Origin: Ruminococcus sp.
GTDB lineage: Bacteria; Bacillota; Clostridia; Oscillospirales; Ruminococcaceae
NCBI GenBank assembly: GCA_017475555.1
Contig: JAFVFL010000009.1
Span: 1-64,000, forward strand
Reading direction: 5' to 3'
Length of the DNA stretch: 64,000 nt
Below, piece by piece: positions 7,972-16,020 of the stretch (position 1 is the first letter of the stretch; each line of letters opens with the position of its first letter). A program made the translations under genes and the position numbers. The notes beneath the pieces were generated by a model. That model searched no databases and was not told the origin of the DNA. It worked only from the letters and a program-made list of their open reading frames with translations.

Positions 7972-8730
7972 TCAGATAACAGGGACTGGAAGGGCTGTAA
8001 ATTCATCATCTATCCAGCAGACAACTGCCGTTTCATACCAGCCGTCCTCTGCCTGATAGTTTCTGCACATCATAAAGCTGCTGTAGTCAGTGTATGCAGA
8101 ATGATCGTCGCCGCTGCCGGTTTTCAGAAAAAAGTTACACGAAAGCGGCGAAAGTCTGTCACGCACTCTGCGGCATATCTCCACACGCTCATCTATGACC
8201 TGCTGTGCAGAATCGCCGTCAGGAAGATAAATATACACAGCTATCTCCCTGCCCCGGAACATATCCTGCGATATTTCAGTTCCCGGCTCTATATAGTCGG
8301 ATACTGTAAGCTTTTCTATCGGCAGCTCCATACCGGAGATCGCAGAAAAGAAGATCTCGCTTTCTTCGTCCTCGTGAAGCCGGGTATAGTACGTGTCACT
8401 GCGTATCTCCGGCGTTTCGCCGTATGGGATATTGACCCGGAACTCAAGCTCCGGGTCGCTTACCGGGTGTGCTGTAATGTCAACGATGAGCGAAAATTCA
8501 TCGTAATATACTGTCTGTGCCGCACGGAAATCCTCGCCGTACTTTTCCTTCAGCAGCCGTTCGGCAAGTGCCGTCAGCTCCGTGCCTGTGTGCGGCTGGC
8601 TGTCGGCTGTGTCACCGGTGATCTCTACTCCGCCGATAGTTACCGTGCTGACAAATTCATCTCCGGTGACAGGGTTTGCACAGCCTGCAAGCAGGAGCGT
8701 ACAGAGTAACGGTATGAGCAGCCGCTTCAT
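7972..8730 (-). CDS. Putative lipoprotein of unknown function
   Basis: The 252-residue product begins with a lipoprotein signal: MKRLLIPLLCTLLLAGC, with the lipobox LAGC placing the lipidated Cys at 17. The rest is acidic and hydrophilic without a family I recognise; it has a YYDEFSLIVDITAHPVSDP segment and several aromatic residues that suggest a compact extracellular domain. Its ATG overlaps the xylB stop codon (ATGA), so it is translationally coupled to xylulokinase, and the M23 peptidase follows about 70 bases downstream. A role in envelope biology is more likely than in xylose use, but this is a guess. Confidence 0.75.
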   Translation of the reverse strand: MKRLLIPLLCTLLLAGCANPVTGDEFVSTVTIGGVEITGDTADSQPHTGTELTALAERLLKEKYGEDFRAAQTVYYDEFSLIVDITAHPVSDPELEFRVNIPYGETPEIRSDTYYTRLHEDEESEIFFSAISGMELPIEKLTVSDYIEPGTEISQDMFRGREIAVYIYLPDGDSAQQVIDERVEICRRVRDRLSPLSCNFFLKTGSGDDHSAYTDYSSFMMCRNYQAEDGWYETAVVCWIDDEFTALPVPVI

Positions 8731-10250
8731 ATTGCTGAGAGCTTTGCAAACTGCTCCTTTAACGCAGGGTATATCTCTCTGTAGAGCTGGTAGTATTTCT
8801 CATATACCGGGACATTCGCCGGGTCTGGAGACTGTACCTTATCCGTGCGGACTATCGCTCCGGCTGCCTCCTGAACGCTGCTGTAAAGTCCTGCACCTAC
8901 GCTCGCAAGTATCGCAACTCCGAGTGCCGGCCCCTCCTTGCTCGAAGCCGTTTTTACGTCGCAGCCGTACAGGTCAGCAAGCATACTCCTCCACAGCGGT
9001 GAAGAACCGCCGCCGCCGCAAGCCATCATATCACTCACGCTGACGTTCATCTCACGGAACACCTCAACGCAGTCACGAAGCGAGTATGCAACGCCCTCCA
9101 TGACCGCACGGAGCATATCCCGGCGGGTGTGGATCGCCGATAAGCCGAAGAATACTCCCCTTGCGTCCGGGTCAAGGTGAGGTGTACGCTCACCCATGAG
9201 ATACGGCAGATAAAGAAGTCTGTTCGCTCCGGGCGGAACCTGCTCAGCCTGCTTGTCCATAAGATAATATTCGTCAACGCCCATAAGCCGTGCTGTTTCC
9301 TTTTCGGTCATGCAGAAATTATCCCTGAACCACTTCAGCGACAGACCTGCACCCTGAGTTACTCCCATTACGTGCCATGCACCGGGAACTGCCGCACAGC
9401 AGGTATGCACCCTGCCTGCCTTGTCTATGGAAATACCGGAGGTATGGGCAAAAACAACTCCGGAAGTGCCTATGGTAGTGAAAGCCTTGCCGTCCTCGAC
9501 TATACCAGTCCCGACAGCAGCTGCTGCGTTGTCGCCGGCACCGCCCACAACTATAGTACCCTCGCAAAGCCCAAGCTCGTCCGCCATTGCCTTAGTGAGA
9601 GTACCTGTCACCTCGCAGGATTCATATACCCTTCCGAGCCAGCTCTTGTCTATCTGAAATGCCGTCAGCAGCTCGTCCGACCAGCAGCGGTTCGGAACGT
9701 CAAGAAGCTGCATACCAGAAGCGTCCGAAACCTCAGTAGCGTACTCCCCTGTCAGTATCAGCCGGAGATAATCCTTCGGCAGAAGGATATGTGCTATTTT
9801 CCCGAATATCTCCGGCTCGTTGTTGCGTACCCAGAGTATCTTTGCAGCTGTCCAGCCTGTAAGTGCCGGATTTGCCGTAATTTCAACAAGTCTCTCCCTG
9901 CCGACGATACGGTTCATCTCGTCCACCTCAGCAGCTGTACGCTGATCGCACCAGATTATTGAACGGCGGAGAACATTGTTATTCTTATCAAGCAGCACCA
10001 GTCCGTGCATCTGTCCGGAGATACCGATACCCTTTACGTCCTCCTTGCTTACGCCGCTCTCAGCAAGAACTGCCTTGATCGTGTTTATCATTGCGGCTGA
10101 CCAGTCAGCCGGATCCTGCTCTGCATAGCCGTTTTTCGGCTGATACATGGGATATTCTATAGTTTTTGAGGCTATTACGCTGCCGCTCTCATCAAAAAGG
10201 ACTGTCTTTGTACCGCTCGTACCGCAGTCCACTCCAATAATATATGCCAT
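8727..10250 (-). CDS. xylB: Xylulokinase
   Basis: Xylulokinase phosphorylates D-xylulose to xylulose 5-phosphate, feeding the pentose phosphate pathway. The protein is an FGGY-family kinase: DCGTSGTKTVLFD opens the first ATP-binding domain, DASGMQLLDV and GGAGDNAAAAVGTG follow, and GGGGSSPLWRSMLADLYG lies in the second domain. The start was moved to the ATG at 10250 (MAYIIGVDCGTSG), which has GGAG seven to eight bases upstream; the frame extends five codons further only to a TTG. About 507 residues, normal for XylB. It stands behind xylA, with a membrane protein gene and a hairpin in between, and its stop overlaps the next gene. Confidence 0.95.
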   Translation of the reverse strand: MAYIIGVDCGTSGTKTVLFDESGSVIASKTIEYPMYQPKNGYAEQDPADWSAAMINTIKAVLAESGVSKEDVKGIGISGQMHGLVLLDKNNNVLRRSIIWCDQRTAAEVDEMNRIVGRERLVEITANPALTGWTAAKILWVRNNEPEIFGKIAHILLPKDYLRLILTGEYATEVSDASGMQLLDVPNRCWSDELLTAFQIDKSWLGRVYESCEVTGTLTKAMADELGLCEGTIVVGGAGDNAAAAVGTGIVEDGKAFTTIGTSGVVFAHTSGISIDKAGRVHTCCAAVPGAWHVMGVTQGAGLSLKWFRDNFCMTEKETARLMGVDEYYLMDKQAEQVPPGANRLLYLPYLMGERTPHLDPDARGVFFGLSAIHTRRDMLRAVMEGVAYSLRDCVEVFREMNVSVSDMMACGGGGSSPLWRSMLADLYGCDVKTASSKEGPALGVAILASVGAGLYSSVQEAAGAIVRTDKVQSPDPANVPVYEKYYQLYREIYPALKEQFAKLSAI

Positions 10251-10273
10251 TATACATTTCTCCAATCAGATAA

Positions 10274-10312
10274 GAAAACCCGGCAAGCCGCCATAAGGCA
10301 GCCGCCGGGCGT
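10274..10312 (-). terminator. GC-rich hairpin upstream of xylB
   Basis: CCCGGC and GCCGGG arms (10279-10284 and about 10304-10310) with further internal pairing form a strong stem, and the minus strand runs into TTTTCTT directly after it. It should terminate much of the transcript from xylA and the membrane protein gene, so xylB may be expressed at a lower level. Confidence 0.65.
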
Positions 10313-10379
10313 CTTATATTTTGAATATGTCAGAGCCTGTCCCCACAGGATATACCGTGAAGCATTGTAATACGGCTCT

Positions 10380-10904
10380 TTATTTTTTCAGAAGCTTGCC
10401 TATCTGCTCAAAAAGCATGAACAGCAGGGCTGCACACATTGCCATAACAAGCGCTACTATGAGGTGATATCCGGCATACACGAGCGATGTCCAGTGAGAT
10501 ACCTCGTAGGAATTTATCGCCTTGAACGCCGGCCAGAGTGCAAGCTGTCCGAGATTCTGTATCAGAATGCTCAGCACAACGAGCGGTATCGTTCTGTACC
10601 ACCTTGTCAGCACTGTCATGCCATATATGAGAGTCATTCCAAGAAATGACAGAAAGAACGCAAATCCCCTGCTCTGCTCGATCAGGAAAAAATTCCCGAA
10701 GTGCCAGAAAACATATACTAACGAAAGAAGTATAGTCTTTGCCGGTGCAGATGCAGAGCCTTTCTGGCTCCCTGTACCTATGCTTCTGCCGCCCGGTCTG
10801 CCGGAGACTCTGTAGCTTCCGGAGCTCTCTGCTCCGTTTTCAGCTCCTGACTGGCTTTCCTGTGAGGAAATACCGCCCGGCGGCATATGTGTTGATGGTT
10901 CCAT
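10380..10904 (-). CDS. Small multi-pass membrane protein, unknown function
   Basis: The 174-residue product has a hydrophilic Gly/Ser-rich amino end of about 55 residues (with GSASAP and SGRPGG) and then about four hydrophobic helices, starting with TILLSLVYVFWHFGNFFLI. No family was recognised. The ribosome site AGGGAGAA precedes the ATG by eight bases. It is 56 bases behind xylA and ends before a terminator-like hairpin, so it is co-transcribed with xylose isomerase. Transport is possible in principle, but the length and helix number do not match a known sugar permease. Confidence 0.7.
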   Translation of the reverse strand: MEPSTHMPPGGISSQESQSGAENGAESSGSYRVSGRPGGRSIGTGSQKGSASAPAKTILLSLVYVFWHFGNFFLIEQSRGFAFFLSFLGMTLIYGMTVLTRWYRTIPLVVLSILIQNLGQLALWPAFKAINSYEVSHWTSLVYAGYHLIVALVMAMCAALLFMLFEQIGKLLKK

Positions 10905-10960
10905 TGGACTTATTCTCCCTTTCTTCCCTGCTTCTTTTCTTTAATATCAGAGCATTTATC

Positions 10961-12283
10961 TCAGAGGCTGAACATTATGTTGTTGAGTATAGACTCAAGC
11001 ATCTCCTGTCTGCCTGAGCTGAGTGAGTCTGTGACCTCGCCCTTCTCAAGTGCATACTTCTCAAGCTCAGCAAATCCGACCTTTCCGTCGATTATATCCT
11101 TGCCTATACCTGTAGTCCATGAAGCGTACCTGTCCTCAACGAACTTGTCAAGTCTGCCGTCCTCAATGAGCTTATATGCGATACGCAGACCGAGTGCAAA
11201 GGTATCCATACCTGCGATGTAGCTGTGGAAGATATCCTCAGGAGTGTAGGAGCCTCTGCGTGCCTTTGAATCGAAGTTCAGACCGCCGTTTGTGAAGCCG
11301 CCTGCCTTGAGCACCTCATACATACAGAGTGCTGCGTCATAAACATTCGTCGGGAACTGGTCAGTATCCCAGCCGAGGAGCGGATCGCCCTGGTTGGCGT
11401 CGATAGAACCGAAGAAGCCGTTGTCTCTTGCAACTCTCAGCTCGTGCTGGAAGGTGTGCTGTGCAAGAGTAGCGTGGTTCGCCTCAATGTTCATCTTGAA
11501 ATCCTTGTCAAGACCGTACTTTCTCAGGAATCCGAGAACTGTGGCGGTATCGAAGTCATACTGGTGCTTTGTAGGCTCCTTGGGCTTCGGCTCTATGTAG
11601 AAATCGCCTGTGTATCCGGCAGAGCGTGCATAGTCAACTGCAAGGTGCATAAGGCGTGCCATATTGTCAAGCTCCAGACCCATGTTCGTGTTGAGCAGAG
11701 TCTCATAGCCCTCACGTCCGCCCCAGAACACATAGCCGTTGCCGCCGAGCTTTATTGTGGAATCAATAGCCTTCTTGATCTGAGCTGCTGCATATGCGAA
11801 AACATCAGCAGAGGGAGATGTTCCTGCACCATGCATATATCTCGGATGGTCAAAGCACTTTGCCGTGCCCCACAGACACTTGAAGCCGGTCTCCTCCTGC
11901 TTCTGTCTGATATAGTCAGTGACCTCGTCAAGCTTTGCATTTGTCTCAACAAGGCTTCCGTACTCAGGTGAGAGATCCCGGTCGTGGAAGCAGAAATACT
12001 CGATAGAGAGCTTGTCCATTATCTCAAAAGCTGCATCTACCTTAGCCTTTGCTCTTGCTGTGGGGTCAGTCTCGCCCCATGTCTTGTCAGCAGTGCCTAC
12101 ACCGAACATATCAGTTCCGTCACCGCCCATTGTGTGCCACCATGAGAGAGCAAACTTCAGCTGCTCCTTCATAGTCTTTCCGCCGATGACCTCATCGGGG
12201 TTGTAGTACTTGAACGCCAGAGGGTTTGCGGAGTTCTTTCCTTCGTAGGGGATCTTGCCTATGTTTTTGAAAAATTCGCTCAT
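10961..12283 (-). CDS. xylA: Xylose isomerase
   Basis: XylA interconverts D-xylose and D-xylulose using two divalent metals. The 440 residues are typical of the longer class II enzymes of Firmicutes: [20 protein letters not shown] near the start, [11 protein letters not shown] with the catalytic His, [33 protein letters not shown] and [17 protein letters not shown] with metal ligands. AGGAGG precedes the ATG. The promoter lies in the short gap behind the preceding gene. This intracellular step matches the secreted GH11 xylanase elsewhere in the window, which would supply xylo-oligosaccharides. No xylR-type repressor or transporter is adjacent. Confidence 0.97.
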   Translation of the reverse strand: MSEFFKNIGKIPYEGKNSANPLAFKYYNPDEVIGGKTMKEQLKFALSWWHTMGGDGTDMFGVGTADKTWGETDPTARAKAKVDAAFEIMDKLSIEYFCFHDRDLSPEYGSLVETNAKLDEVTDYIRQKQEETGFKCLWGTAKCFDHPRYMHGAGTSPSADVFAYAAAQIKKAIDSTIKLGGNGYVFWGGREGYETLLNTNMGLELDNMARLMHLAVDYARSAGYTGDFYIEPKPKEPTKHQYDFDTATVLGFLRKYGLDKDFKMNIEANHATLAQHTFQHELRVARDNGFFGSIDANQGDPLLGWDTDQFPTNVYDAALCMYEVLKAGGFTNGGLNFDSKARRGSYTPEDIFHSYIAGMDTFALGLRIAYKLIEDGRLDKFVEDRYASWTTGIGKDIIDGKVGFAELEKYALEKGEVTDSLSSGRQEMLESILNNIMFSL

Positions 12284-12339
12284 AATAACCTCCTATAGTT
12301 ATAATTTTTTATTCAGCCCTTGCGGACTTTATATGCGTT

Positions 12340-12345
12340 ATTATA
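12340..12345 (-). promoter_or_regulatory. Extended -10 element of the xylA promoter
   Basis: TGGTATAAT on the minus strand is a perfect extended -10 element about 60 bases before xylA. No good -35 is present, which suits an extended -10 promoter or one needing an activator. Confidence 0.55.
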
Positions 12346-12364
12346 CCAATATACTCTGCCGGGA

Positions 12365-13576
12365 TCAGCCGAGCAGGTCGAGGGAGAGCTTCCTTGACTC
12401 AGTGTCAAAGTAATCCTCCAGCTCTGCTACATAGTACCTGAAGCAGATCTTGCCGTTGAAGCTCAGCACATCGCCGGTCTCCGACACTCCGAGGATTCCG
12501 AGCTGCTCATCACTAAGCTCGCTCAGAAGTACACGGCGGTTGAAGTTGAGCACAAAATAGTCGTAGGTGTCGTTGAATTCCTCAAGCGACTTGCTGTCCA
12601 TTTCCGTAAAGTACAGTCTCTCAGTCCCGTCTGAGCCGGCAACATCAAGCAGGTCACTTGTAGGCTTTCTCACATAGTATCTTCCGTCATTATCCCTGCC
12701 TATGCCGAAATACGCAAGCTGCTCTTCATCGAGGGTATCGAGCTTCACCGGATCAACATCGCTTGCGGTCTGTCCGAGGTAGAATCTGTCCTCGATCAAA
12801 AGCTCATCAAGCTCCCAGCAGCCCTCAATACTGTAGCCGAACTGCTCAAGCTCCTCATCTGAAAGCGATACAGTTATCGAATCTGAGAGCTTCTCAAGCT
12901 TTTCAGTTATATCCTGTCTGCTCTGAGTCTCCCATTCTATATTTATCTCCTCGCATATCGGTCTTTCCTGATACACGATCTTTTCCATATTCTTGAGTGT
13001 AAATGTGACGTACTTGTACTTCACATCGGCATAGTTAGGCTCGATATACACACAGGTGCTGCCGTTTGAGGTATCCTCGGTATTGACAACGTAGTAGCGG
13101 TATCTTTCAGACGGGGAAACACCGCTCTTTACAACGGTTTCCTTAGCCGAGCTGACAAAGAATGATGTAAACAGAAAATAGCCGAGAGCACCGAATATAT
13201 ACAGCAGAAGTATGATAGTGCCCAATGCCGTCTTAGTACCCTCTCCTGCACCCGAAAGCAGCAATATTACGACTCCGGTGATGACGATAGGGATAATTAT
13301 CTCCCACTCGCCGAAATACAGGAGAACCACCGGCAGCATAGCCGGGAGTATCACAAAGCTTGCGAGCCGTGTGAGTATCTGCTTTCTTGAATATAGCATT
13401 ATCAGGAGAGCGGCAAGGGAGCCGAACACCGTAATCAAAAGAACAGTTGTTCTTGTAGCTATATGTATATCGTAGAATATAGAGTAATAGCAAAGGCGGC
13501 ACACGCCGGCAGCGTAGAGCACGCTTACTATAGAAAAGAGTCTTTTGATCCAGATATTTGAGAAAATCGTCTTCAT
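12365..13576 (-). CDS. Multi-pass membrane protein with repeated soluble C-terminal region
   Basis: The start chosen is the ATG at 13576 (MKTIFSNIWIKRL), five bases after GGAGG; the upstream frame is leader. The first 150 residues hold about five hydrophobic helices. A soluble part of some 250 residues follows, in which a short motif recurs three times: LSDEELEQFGY, LDEEQLAYFGIG and LSDEQLGILGV, each near a stretch that would form beta strands. No family was recognised. It is transcribed away from the VanZ-like gene, from a promoter at 13643-13671, and the four 11-bp repeats sit between the two promoters, so the pair may share a regulator. Confidence 0.75.
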   Translation of the reverse strand: MKTIFSNIWIKRLFSIVSVLYAAGVCRLCYYSIFYDIHIATRTTVLLITVFGSLAALLIMLYSRKQILTRLASFVILPAMLPVVLLYFGEWEIIIPIVITGVVILLLSGAGEGTKTALGTIILLLYIFGALGYFLFTSFFVSSAKETVVKSGVSPSERYRYYVVNTEDTSNGSTCVYIEPNYADVKYKYVTFTLKNMEKIVYQERPICEEINIEWETQSRQDITEKLEKLSDSITVSLSDEELEQFGYSIEGCWELDELLIEDRFYLGQTASDVDPVKLDTLDEEQLAYFGIGRDNDGRYYVRKPTSDLLDVAGSDGTERLYFTEMDSKSLEEFNDTYDYFVLNFNRRVLLSELSDEQLGILGVSETGDVLSFNGKICFRYYVAELEDYFDTESRKLSLDLLG

Positions 13577-13642
13577 TTCTTCCTCCGTCCTATTGCCTGT
13601 CCGATATGATCTGCAACAGGCGTATAAAATCCACTTATAGTT

Positions 13643-13671
13643 ATTATAACATTTTTGCAAAAAAAATACAA
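13643..13671 (-). promoter_or_regulatory. Promoter of the multi-pass membrane protein gene
   Basis: On the minus strand TTGTAT and TATAAT are separated by 17 bases, about 60 bases before the start codon. Confidence 0.6.
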
Positions 13672-13690
13672 GGCATTTTCACAATAAGTA

Positions 13691-13734
13691 TTTACTAAAT
13701 GATTACTAAATAGTTACTAAAAGGTTACAGTTAT
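13691..13734. repeat. Four tandem 11-bp direct repeats between divergent promoters
   Basis: Units TTTACTAAATG, ATTACTAAATA, GTTACTAAAAG and GTTACAGTTAT follow each other with no gap, so the TTAC core recurs at 13692, 13703, 13714 and 13725, exactly 11 bases apart. Tandem 11-bp units are the known binding layout for OmpR/PhoB-type response regulators (PhoB and Bacillus PhoP boxes). They end eight bases before the -35 of the plus-strand promoter. The regulator is not encoded in the window. Confidence 0.7.
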
Positions 13735-13741
13735 TTTGCCC

Positions 13742-13770
13742 TTTACAAATACTGAAAAAAATGGTATAAT
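13742..13770 (+). promoter_or_regulatory. Promoter of the VanZ-like gene
   Basis: TTTACA (13742-13747) and TATAAT (13765-13770) are 17 bases apart, with TGG before the -10 (extended -10). Confidence 0.75.
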
Positions 13771-13810
13771 ATCGAAGTCGGTTTTGTATACTTTTTCGGG
13801 AGGGTAAATT

Positions 13811-14329
13811 GTGGGCAGAGAGAATACTCAGATAATACACCCCGTCCGCATATTCTTTGCTGTGCTGACAGCAGCAGTCATGGTCATGATATTCATGCTG
13901 TCATGTGAGGATTCGGACGATTCATCACAGCGAAGCGGCACAGTGACTGAGGCGGCTGCGGAGCTGATAGTGGACGGGTTTGACGAGATGACAAGAACTC
14001 AGCAGCTGGATATACTTGATACTATCGAGCGTGTGCTGCGTAAGCTCGCTCATTTTTCGGAGTATACCCTGCTCGGTGCGTGTGCAGCTGCTGCCGCCGG
14101 GGAGTGCGGTCTGAGAGCACCGGAGAAAAGGCACAGGGCGTACTGTGTTCTTGGGCTGTGCTCTCTTTATTCCTGCACCGATGAGCTTCATCAGCTTTTT
14201 GTGCCCGGACGAAGCTGCGAGATACGGGACGTTCTCATTGATTCCTCCGGCTCGCTTACCGGAATTCTGATCACGATAGGCGTAGGGAGTATTGCTGGTT
14301 TTGTGATGAAAAAAAGAGCCGCCCGGTAA
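13811..14329 (+). CDS. VanZ-like family membrane protein
   Basis: VanZ-like proteins are small integral membrane proteins; the founding member gives low teicoplanin resistance, but most relatives have no assigned role. The start is a GTG behind GGAGGG. The 172 residues show the family signature: RKLAHFSEYTLLG in the middle and DELHQLFVPGRSCEIRDVLI followed by DSSGSLTGI near the end, with hydrophobic segments at about 15-30, 75-95, 105-120 and 145-165. It stands alone on the plus strand between two minus-strand blocks, and the 11-bp repeats upstream suggest control by a two-component system, possibly for envelope stress. Confidence 0.85.
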   Translation: MGRENTQIIHPVRIFFAVLTAAVMVMIFMLSCEDSDDSSQRSGTVTEAAAELIVDGFDEMTRTQQLDILDTIERVLRKLAHFSEYTLLGACAAAAAGECGLRAPEKRHRAYCVLGLCSLYSCTDELHQLFVPGRSCEIRDVLIDSSGSLTGILITIGVGSIAGFVMKKRAAR

Positions 14330-14341
14330 GGACGGCTCTTT
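14309..14341. terminator. Bidirectional terminator between VanZ-like gene and spoVM
   Basis: AAAGAGCCG (14313-14321) pairs with CGGCTCTTT (14333-14341). On the minus strand it is followed by seven T residues, a strong terminator for the yicC-to-spoVM cluster; on the plus strand it overlaps the VanZ-like stop and is followed by TTTGACTT. Confidence 0.75.
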
Positions 14342-14353
14342 GACTTATTTATT

Positions 14354-14434
14354 CTAATCTTCCTTTTTTATTCCGAAGATCACCCGGAGAATCCCCGAAA
14401 GCAGCTTCGGGCTCCTTATTACTACCACCTTCAC
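14354..14434 (-). CDS. spoVM: Stage V sporulation protein M (26 residues)
   Basis: SpoVM is a tiny amphipathic helix that recognises the curved outer forespore membrane and anchors the spore coat through SpoIVA in Bacillus. This short frame, GTG to TAG, encodes MKVVVIRSPKLLSGILRVIF followed by GIKKED. It matches B. subtilis SpoVM in length (26), in the K-L/P-K-x-L-x-G-I-x-R pattern and in the charged tail. GGAGGG stands seven bases before the start. Position adds strong support: it follows thiN directly, as in Bacillus. It is the last gene of the cluster before a terminator. Confidence 0.85.
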   Translation of the reverse strand: MKVVVIRSPKLLSGILRVIFGIKKED

Positions 14435-14488
14435 AGCTATCCCTCCCTTACGCTTACTCCTATATTATATTCAGCAGGAGGGCGATTG

Positions 14489-15148
14489 CTACTTCCCGGT
14501 ATTTCGCCGCCATATGACCATAACCACTCCGCTGCGTACCTTCAGCAGAGCCTCATCGTCCAGTATCTCATTGCTCACGCCAAGCGGAAATCCGTTCGTC
14601 AGCACTGTGTCCTCAAGCGGATACTTCGTCCCACGGAGATACTCTATCTCCGCTTTTTCGTGTACAGAGAAGATCGAGAAATATTTCTCCGCCGCAGCCC
14701 TTTCGTAAGCCCTTTCTCCGTCCTCAGCCCCCTGTAGGAGTATGATATCGCTGCCCATTATCCTCATCTCGCACCCATGCTCACGGGCAAAGAGAAGTGT
14801 CTGTAAATTGGCAAGGGTATGGTCGAAGCGTCTGCCGCCCATGCCGCCCCACAGGTCAATGTGCCTTATCCCCCTGTCAAGGGCTGTCCGGACTGCAAGC
14901 ATGGTGTCAGTATCGTCCTTTTCCGGACGGCTGCGTATCACCTCGATATTCCCGTTATCCGGAAGGCTGCCGGTGTACGAATCGAAGTCGCCCATGATGA
15001 TATCCGGCGTGATACCGAGCTTTTTAACGTGTTCAAGTCCCCGGTCAGCCGCAATTATCGTTCCGTAATCCTCCGGGGAAAAGCACTCAGGAGCTGTAAG
15101 ATCTCCCCCGGCGATTATCGCAGCCCAGTCAGATTTTTTTGTATTCAT
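14489..15148 (-). CDS. thiN: Thiamine pyrophosphokinase
   Basis: The enzyme transfers pyrophosphate from ATP to thiamine, giving thiamine diphosphate, the cofactor of PFOR encoded downstream in this window. The product (219 residues) has the family features: AAIIAGGD at the amino end, IIAADRGLEHVKKLGITPDIIMGDFDS with the acidic metal site, RPEKDDTDTMLA and GGMGGRRFDHTLANLQTL. The start was set at the ATG at 15148, which overlaps the rsgA stop (ATGA) and has GGAG five bases upstream; an ATG four codons earlier is less likely. It lies between rsgA and spoVM as in Bacillus, except that rpe is missing. Confidence 0.93.
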   Translation of the reverse strand: MNTKKSDWAAIIAGGDLTAPECFSPEDYGTIIAADRGLEHVKKLGITPDIIMGDFDSYTGSLPDNGNIEVIRSRPEKDDTDTMLAVRTALDRGIRHIDLWGGMGGRRFDHTLANLQTLLFAREHGCEMRIMGSDIILLQGAEDGERAYERAAAEKYFSIFSVHEKAEIEYLRGTKYPLEDTVLTNGFPLGVSNEILDDEALLKVRSGVVMVIWRRNTGK

Positions 15149-16020
15149 TTCAGCTCCCATTCCTTCAGCTGCTTTGCCTCACCGTACATTGTGCAGTAGC
15201 TCTCGTGGCGTGACTTAGGTATCAGCCCCTTTTCAACCGCCTCGACTACGCAGCAGCCCTTTTCGCACAGATGAGCACAATCCCTGAACCGGCAGTCACC
15301 TATGTATGGTGCAAACTCCCTGAAGCACCCGGCAAGCTCCTCCTTGCGGATTATGTCGTAGCGGTTCGTCTCAAATGCAGAAAAGCCCGGTGTATCTGCA
15401 ATATATCCGCCGCCGGCGAGCTTGTACAGCTGTGCATGGCGTGTAGTGTGCTTTCCTCTGCCGAGCTTGCGGCTTATCTCTGCCGTTGGGATATTCAGCT
15501 CCGGGTCAATGGCATTGAGCAGGGTAGACTTCCCCGCACCGGAATTTCCGGCAAAGGCACTCACCCTGCCGACCAGCAGCTCTCTTACCGCAGCGACCGT
15601 ATCCGGGCGGCTGTGATCGACCGCAACGAGCCTTATCCCGGCTTTCCGGTATATCTCTGCAAGCTCCGTGCAGTCAGCAAGGTCAGTCTTGGTCAGCACC
15701 ACCACAGGCTCTATTCCCTTGTACTCAGCTATTGCTATGAATTTATCGAGCAGCAGCAGATTAGGCGGCGGCTCTTTCATCGAGGTGATAAACAGCAGCT
15801 GGTCAAGATTTGCAAGCGGCGGACGGATTATGCAGTTTCTTCTCTCGGCGATATCCGTTATTATCCCGTCCTCGACAGTGACGATATCGCCGGCACAGGG
15901 GGTAATGCCTTTGTTGCGGAAAATTCCCCTCGCCCTGCACTCAGAAACGCCGTCAGGGGACTCTACAGTATAGAGTCCCCCGAAGCATTTAGTTATTATT
16001 CCGCTTCCGGCTGGGATCAC
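15145..16020 (-). CDS. rsgA: Ribosome small-subunit-dependent GTPase A
   Basis: RsgA is a late 30S assembly factor. It is a circularly permuted GTPase: an OB-fold at the amino end (ITKCFGGLYTVESPDG), then the G4 motif VVLTKTD, the P-loop GNSGAGKSTLLNAI, the G3 motif DTPGF, and a C-terminal zinc site with CRFRDCAHLCEKGC. The start was set at the GTG at 16020, because it overlaps the prkC stop (GTGA), has GAGGG upstream, and gives 291 residues aligned with known RsgA starts; the open frame reaches further back into prkC. prkC and prpC just upstream fit reports that RsgA is a substrate of that kinase in Bacillus. Confidence 0.93.
   Translation of the reverse strand: MIPAGSGIITKCFGGLYTVESPDGVSECRARGIFRNKGITPCAGDIVTVEDGIITDIAERRNCIIRPPLANLDQLLFITSMKEPPPNLLLLDKFIAIAEYKGIEPVVVLTKTDLADCTELAEIYRKAGIRLVAVDHSRPDTVAAVRELLVGRVSAFAGNSGAGKSTLLNAIDPELNIPTAEISRKLGRGKHTTRHAQLYKLAGGGYIADTPGFSAFETNRYDIIRKEELAGCFREFAPYIGDCRFRDCAHLCEKGCCVVEAVEKGLIPKSRHESYCTMYGEAKQLKEWELK

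Noticed and set aside
10332..10378. AGAGCC...GGCTCT inverted repeat after the small membrane protein gene
   Set aside because: The loop is long and no T run follows; the better terminator is at 10274-10312.
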